Shown: positions 6,127 to 9,539 of the stretch, in pieces
Layout: each line of letters opens with the position of its first letter
Numbering within the stretch: position 1 is the stretch's first letter
Source: JACXVD01 sp047975785
Lineage (GTDB): Bacteria; Pseudomonadota; Alphaproteobacteria; Sphingomonadales; Sphingomonadaceae
Length of the DNA: 9,539 bases
Assembly (NCBI GenBank): GCA_047975785.1
Contig: JBKEEC010000100.1
Location: 1 to 9,539 of the forward strand
Direction: 5' to 3'
The notes under the pieces: model-generated
What the model saw: only the letters and a program-made list of their open reading frames with translations
The model's database searches: none
What the model was told of the DNA's origin: nothing
Made by a program: the position numbers and the translations under genes

Positions 6127-8286
6127 ATGTCTGGAATCACACCTGATGTCGTTGAGGCCCATGGCCTGTCTTCCGAAGAGTATGAGCGCGTGCTTCATGC
6201 GCTGGGTAGAGAGCCAAATCTGGTCGAACTGGGAATATTCTCTGTCATGTGGTCAGAGCATTGTTCCTATAAGTCCAGCCGGATTCATCTGAAAAAGCTC
6301 CCGACCGAAGCACCATGGGTCATTTGCGGGCCAGGTGAAAATGCCGGTGTGATTGATATTGGCGATGGACAGGCCGCCATCTTCAAGATGGAGAGCCACA
6401 ACCATCCCAGCTATATCGAACCTTATCAGGGCGCCGCAACAGGCGTGGGCGGTATATTGCGCGATGTGTTCACCATGGGCGCCCGCCCTGTTGCCAATAT
6501 GAACGCCTTGCGCTTTGGCCGGCCCGATCACCCGAAGATGAAGCATCTGGTCAAGGGCGTGGTTGCCGGGATTGGCGGCTATGGCAATTGCGTCGGGGTT
6601 CCTACAGTTGGCGGGGAAACCAATTTCCACCCGGCTTATGACGGTAATATTCTGGTCAATGCCATGACTGTGGGCGTGGCAGATAGCGACAGGATTTTCT
6701 ATTCAGCCGCAACCGGTGTTGGCAACCCCATCGTCTATGTCGGCAGCAAGACAGGGCGCGATGGCATTCACGGCGCAACAATGGCCAGCGCCGATTTTGC
6801 AGAAGACTCCGAAGAAAAACGGCCCACCGTGCAGGTTGGTGATCCATTCACGGAAAAACTGCTGATCGAAGCCTGTCTTGAACTGATGGCAACAGATGCG
6901 ATCGTCGCGATTCAGGATATGGGTGCGGCGGGCCTGACCTCATCCAGTGTCGAGATGGCAACCAATGGCAAGGCTGGCATCCGGCTGGATATGAACAGGG
7001 TTCCGTGCCGGGAAGAAGGCATGACTCCTTATGAAATGATGCTGAGTGAAAGTCAGGAGCGAATGCTCATGGTGCTCAAACCCGGCAAGGAAGCAATGGC
7101 AGAAGCCATTTTCCGCAAGTGGGAGCTGGACTTCGCGATTATCGGAGAGGTCACGGACACACAGCATATGGTGCTGGAATGGAATGGCGATGTTGTCTGC
7201 GATATCCCGCTTGGCCCGCTGGCTGCCGATGCGCCGCTGTATGACAGGCCCGCCGTCTCGCGCGATGAATACCGCAAATGGGCCGGAGTAAAGTCGCTGG
7301 AATCTGTGCCAGAGAGCGGAAATACCGGTGCCGATCTGCTAACGCTGATGGCCTGCCCCGATCTCGCCAGCCGTAGCTGGATCTGGCAGCAATATGACAG
7401 CCAGGTGGGCGCAGATTCCTTGCAGCTTTCTGGCGGCGACGCTGCGGTTGTGCGTGTGCATGGCACACAAAAGGCTCTGGCCATCACAACCGATTGCACG
7501 CCGCGCTATTGCTATGCCGATCCGTATGAAGGAGGCAAACAGGCCATAGCCGAAGCCTATCGCAATCTGTGCGCCGTGGGGGCAAAGCCTCTGGCTGTAA
7601 CCAATTGCCTCAATTTCGCTAACCCCCAGCGCCCGGAAATCATGGCCCAGTTTACTGGCTGTCTTGAAGGTATGGGCGATGCCTGCCGTGCGCTCGACTT
7701 CCCTATCGTAAGCGGCAATGTCAGCCTCTATAATGAAAGCAAGGCAACTGGCGGAGGGTCCGCAATTCTGCCCACACCAGCCATTGGCGGGGTTGGCGTG
7801 CTGGTTGATTATGCCGTGATGGCGACCATCGCCTTCAAACAGTCTGGCGATAAGGTCTGGCTGACAGGTGGAGATGGCACGCATCTGGGGCAGTCCCTCT
7901 GGCTGCGCGAAGTGCACGGACGCGAAGAAGGCCTGCCTCCTCCGGTGGATCTGGAGCACACCCGCAAGACAGGCGAGCAGATCCGTCAATGGATTGAAGC
8001 CGGCGTGGTCAATGCCGTGCATGATATCAGCGATGGCGGATTACTGGTTGCACTGGCAGAGATGGCTCTTGCAGGATCGCTGGGCTGTGATCTGTCGATT
8101 GCATTGAACTCTGCCTCCGCCTTTGGAGAAGATCAGGGGCGCTTCCTGGTTACGACTACGGCAGATAAAACACTGGACAATGCCGTGGAGATTGGTCGCG
8201 TCGGTGGCAATAGCATCGCCGGAATCACGCTGGATGACATCCACAAGGCGCATGAGTCTTTCTTTCAGGACTGGATGAAAGACTGA
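6127..8286 (+). CDS. purL: Phosphoribosylformylglycinamidine synthase subunit PurL (small type)
   Basis: PurL is the synthetase subunit of FGAM synthase, step four of purine synthesis. It uses ATP and ammonia from PurQ to convert FGAR to FGAM. At 719 residues it is the small PurL form that needs separate PurQ and PurS, neither of which is in this window. The protein is an internal duplication of an ATP-binding fold. The first half has SVMWSEHCSYKSSR (39-52), KMESHNHPS (87-95), PYQGAATGVGGILRD (99-113), GGETNFHP around E164 and QDMGAAGLTSS from Q263. The second half has LSGGDAAVVR near 434, DCTPRYCYADPYEGG from D456, NCLNFANPQRPE from N493 and HDISDGGLL from H632. All family blocks are present without frameshift. 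The ATG at 6127 matches the usual N-terminus, though no good ribosome-binding site precedes it. Confidence 0.97.
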   Translation: MSGITPDVVEAHGLSSEEYERVLHALGREPNLVELGIFSVMWSEHCSYKSSRIHLKKLPTEAPWVICGPGENAGVIDIGDGQAAIFKMESHNHPSYIEPYQGAATGVGGILRDVFTMGARPVANMNALRFGRPDHPKMKHLVKGVVAGIGGYGNCVGVPTVGGETNFHPAYDGNILVNAMTVGVADSDRIFYSAATGVGNPIVYVGSKTGRDGIHGATMASADFAEDSEEKRPTVQVGDPFTEKLLIEACLELMATDAIVAIQDMGAAGLTSSSVEMATNGKAGIRLDMNRVPCREEGMTPYEMMLSESQERMLMVLKPGKEAMAEAIFRKWELDFAIIGEVTDTQHMVLEWNGDVVCDIPLGPLAADAPLYDRPAVSRDEYRKWAGVKSLESVPESGNTGADLLTLMACPDLASRSWIWQQYDSQVGADSLQLSGGDAAVVRVHGTQKALAITTDCTPRYCYADPYEGGKQAIAEAYRNLCAVGAKPLAVTNCLNFANPQRPEIMAQFTGCLEGMGDACRALDFPIVSGNVSLYNESKATGGGSAILPTPAIGGVGVLVDYAVMATIAFKQSGDKVWLTGGDGTHLGQSLWLREVHGREEGLPPPVDLEHTRKTGEQIRQWIEAGVVNAVHDISDGGLLVALAEMALAGSLGCDLSIALNSASAFGEDQGRFLVTTTADKTLDNAVEIGRVGGNSIAGITLDDIHKAHESFFQDWMKD

Positions 8287-8300
8287 CTGAAACCGACCCG

Positions 8301-8636
8301 GTGAAGGCGCTGCAGTTTTTTATTCACTATGGCGGCCATTTCCTGCTTCCATTTGTCATAGCCCGGTGCATATGGCCAGCACGCTGGATGCAGGCCGGGC
8401 TTATCATGGTCGCAACAATCATTATTGATGCCGACCATCTGTTCGCCACACCCATTTTTGATCCGGACCGATGCAGTATCGGTTTTCATCCGCTGCACGG
8501 GTTGGCAGCTCTGATATTGTATCTGGCTTTGCTTGCCGTACCGCGCTGGTGGGTGCGTGCCATTGCGCTGGGATGCCTGCTACATCTGGGTATCGACACT
8601 ACCGATTGCCTCATGCAGCGTATGATTAGAGTGTGA
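8301..8636 (+). CDS. DUF6122-like small integral membrane protein, unknown function
   Basis: A 111-residue membrane protein with three or four hydrophobic segments (about 14-24, 32-42, 67-81, 84-98). I recognise it as a DUF6122-type protein. Conserved-looking polar residues sit at membrane edges: H9 and H13 in FIHYGGHFLLP, D43, D45 and H46 in IIDADHL, then TPIFDPDRCSIGFHPLH (50-66), and H95, D99, D102 and C103 in HLGIDTTDC. This His/Asp pattern resembles the membrane-bound metal-dependent hydrolases of the YdjM/DUF457 group. That points to a metal-binding membrane enzyme, but this is inference and no substrate is known to me. The start is GTG, 14 bp after the purL stop, with no ATG upstream and the next Met at residue 30. 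The spacing suggests co-transcription with purL. A composite palindromic element follows the stop by a few bases. Confidence 0.82.
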   Translation: MKALQFFIHYGGHFLLPFVIARCIWPARWMQAGLIMVATIIIDADHLFATPIFDPDRCSIGFHPLHGLAALILYLALLAVPRWWVRAIALGCLLHLGIDTTDCLMQRMIRV

Positions 8637-8640
8637 TGAT

Positions 8641-8731
8641 AAAAAGTGGACACCGGTTTTTGTCAAAAAATCACACGACAACAAAAGTATAAAGAGCGGG
8701 ATGTGATTCTGCCATATGTCATCCCGCTCTA
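8641..8731. repeat. Composite palindromic intergenic element of alphaproteobacterial type
   Basis: This fills most of the 143-bp gap between the convergent DUF6122-like and Coq4 genes. Part one (8641-8662) is AAAAAGTGGACACCGGTTTT followed by TG, built around an ACCGGT palindrome. Part two (about 8663-8692) is A-rich, with ACAACAAAAG and TAAAG. Part three is an 11-bp perfect inverted repeat, AGAGCGGGATG (8693-8703) and CATCCCGCTCT (8720-8730), with a 16-base loop. From memory, this order (AAAAGTGG-ACCGGTTTT, A-rich linker, GCGATG/CATCGC palindrome) is the layout of an element scattered between genes in many Rhizobiales and related genomes. That link is recall, not a search. Only one copy is in the window. 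Confidence 0.6.
8693..8730 (-). terminator. Probable intrinsic terminator for the Coq4 gene, possibly bidirectional
   Basis: The perfect 11-bp GC-rich stem (arms 8693-8703 and 8720-8730, 16-base loop) is followed on the minus strand by a T-rich run, TTTATACTTTTGTTG (8692-8678). That is the layout of an intrinsic terminator about 50 bases after the Coq4 stop. On the plus strand no T-run follows the stem, so any effect on the purL side would come from the hairpin alone or from Rho. Confidence 0.6.
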
Positions 8732-8779
8732 AGGTCAGCGCCTGTTAATCGCGGCATAAATCAGAAATATGTCCGACAT

Positions 8780-9539
8780 TCAGGCAGGTGCAGCCTGCCC
8801 GGCAGGCGTCAGAATATCAAACGGGTCAATCCCGCGCGAGTGCCAGAGCTGATGACATTGCTCATAAATTTTCGCCGGAGAAATCCGCAATCTTTTTCGT
8901 GCATCAACCAAAGGCATGGAAAGTAAATCCCGCACGGGCATTTCCGCAATCGTAGGGCACCCTTTACCCAGCTTCTGCGCCTCTCTCACAGCACGGATGA
9001 CAGGAGCATCTGCTGCACCATTGCTGCGCATGTTCATGGCTGCGGCGTAGGCAATAAACAGATATCCCAACCCGCCATTCTGGCCATGAGTGAATGCCAG
9101 CACGCATTGCTCGCCCAATGCATCACGATTATACCCGGTCAGAACATGTAACAGGTCATGCGTATCCCGATACCGACTGATATACCATTCGAACTGGTCA
9201 TCAAATTCAGGGCGTCCTTTTCGAAAACGGTCATATTCTTCAACCAGCCCGGCCGCAGTCAGCCCCTGACTCTCCATAAAATCAAGATAGGCATGGGCAA
9301 CACTGTCAGCCGGGAAAGCACGAAGCATCTCATGGTCATCCAGCAGGTCAGGCAGATATGGCTCACTGAGGCGCAATTGCCTTCCATGATCGCTCGTCAA
9401 AAAGCGTTGTGCGCGTCCCCTGACATCGTGCGTCGGCAGGGCTTCAAAGATATAAAATACCTCCTCGGTATTCTCTTTGTCCCTCAACAAATTCCGAAAA
9501 TGCTTCCACGCCTTGAGTGGCCGCAATTTCAATGGCGGA
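8780..9539 (-). CDS. Coq4-family ubiquinone biosynthesis protein, probably 5' partial
   Basis: A Coq4-family protein, required for ubiquinone synthesis in eukaryotes, where human COQ4 has been reported to carry out oxidative decarboxylation at ring carbon C1. The metal-binding signature is present as H125-D126-L-L-H129 followed by 11 residues and E141 (HDLLHVLTGYNRDALGE), numbered from the TTG at 9532. Other family features are the N-terminal RPLKAWKHFRNLL stretch, the aspartate- and arginine-rich YISRYRDTHD stretch, and EQCVLAFTHGQNGGLGYLFIAYA, a hydrophobic segment that fits membrane association. The visible length is 250 residues plus two codons to the edge. The first possible start inside the window is that TTG, but the frame stays open through it (CCG CCA TTG). 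The true start probably lies just outside, with TTG coding leucine. The gene is convergent with the purL pair, and no other ubiquinone gene is adjacent. Confidence 0.88.
   Translation of the reverse strand, partial: PPLKLRPLKAWKHFRNLLRDKENTEEVFYIFEALPTHDVRGRAQRFLTSDHGRQLRLSEPYLPDLLDDHEMLRAFPADSVAHAYLDFMESQGLTAAGLVEEYDRFRKGRPEFDDQFEWYISRYRDTHDLLHVLTGYNRDALGEQCVLAFTHGQNGGLGYLFIAYAAAMNMRSNGAADAPVIRAVREAQKLGKGCPTIAEMPVRDLLSMPLVDARKRLRISPAKIYEQCHQLWHSRGIDPFDILTPAGQAAPA

Noticed and set aside
7339..8022. 227-codon minus-strand open frame inside purL
   Set aside because: The purL blocks on the plus strand are complete across this stretch; the antisense translation shows no domain and has shadow-like composition.
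8641..8662. AAAAA...TTTTT part of the palindromic element as its own terminator
   Set aside because: The stem would be A-T only and the inner ACCGGT is self-complementary but short; it reads better as one part of the composite element.

Overview
The window looks like an ordinary chromosomal stretch from an alphaproteobacterium, most likely a member of the Sphingomonadales. This rests on the mix of families: a small-type PurL, a Coq4-family ubiquinone protein, an xseB-ispA-coaD-cyclophilin-queA run and a DUF6122-like membrane protein. It also rests on an intergenic palindromic element of a style I associate with alphaproteobacteria. I cannot fix the genus from sequence alone. Coding density is very high. 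No rRNA, tRNA, insertion sequence, phage gene or CRISPR array was seen.

Layout. Positions 1-707 (+) hold the 3' part of a TSUP/YfcA-type membrane permease whose first codons lie before the window. It meets, tail to tail and with an 11-bp overlap, a seven-gene minus-strand block (6043 down to 697). In transcription order the block is xseB (exonuclease VII small subunit), ispA (polyprenyl synthase), coaD (phosphopantetheine adenylyltransferase), a secreted cyclophilin-type peptidyl-prolyl isomerase, queA (queuosine tRNA modification), and an ABC exporter ATPase and permease. Gaps run from 1-4-bp overlaps to 97 bp, so the block may be one long operon. A candidate internal promoter sits before the isomerase gene.

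An 83-bp divergent region (6044-6126) separates xseB from purL (+, 6127-8286). purL encodes the synthetase subunit of FGAM synthase. Fourteen bases after it comes a 111-residue membrane protein of the DUF6122 type with conserved His/Asp residues, probably co-transcribed with purL. It converges on a Coq4-family gene (-, from the window edge to 8780). Their shared downstream region holds a composite palindromic element (about 8641-8731). Its 11-bp perfect stem could terminate transcription from both sides.

Functionally this is housekeeping: DNA repair, isoprenoid and CoA synthesis, periplasmic folding, tRNA modification, purine synthesis and ubiquinone synthesis. IspA and Coq4 both bear on ubiquinone, since IspA makes a precursor of its side chain, but their genes are not in one operon. 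I found no convincing sign of a new multi-gene system. The best leads are the palindromic element, the uncharacterised DUF6122 protein behind purL, and the exporter of unknown substrate at the end of the queA operon.
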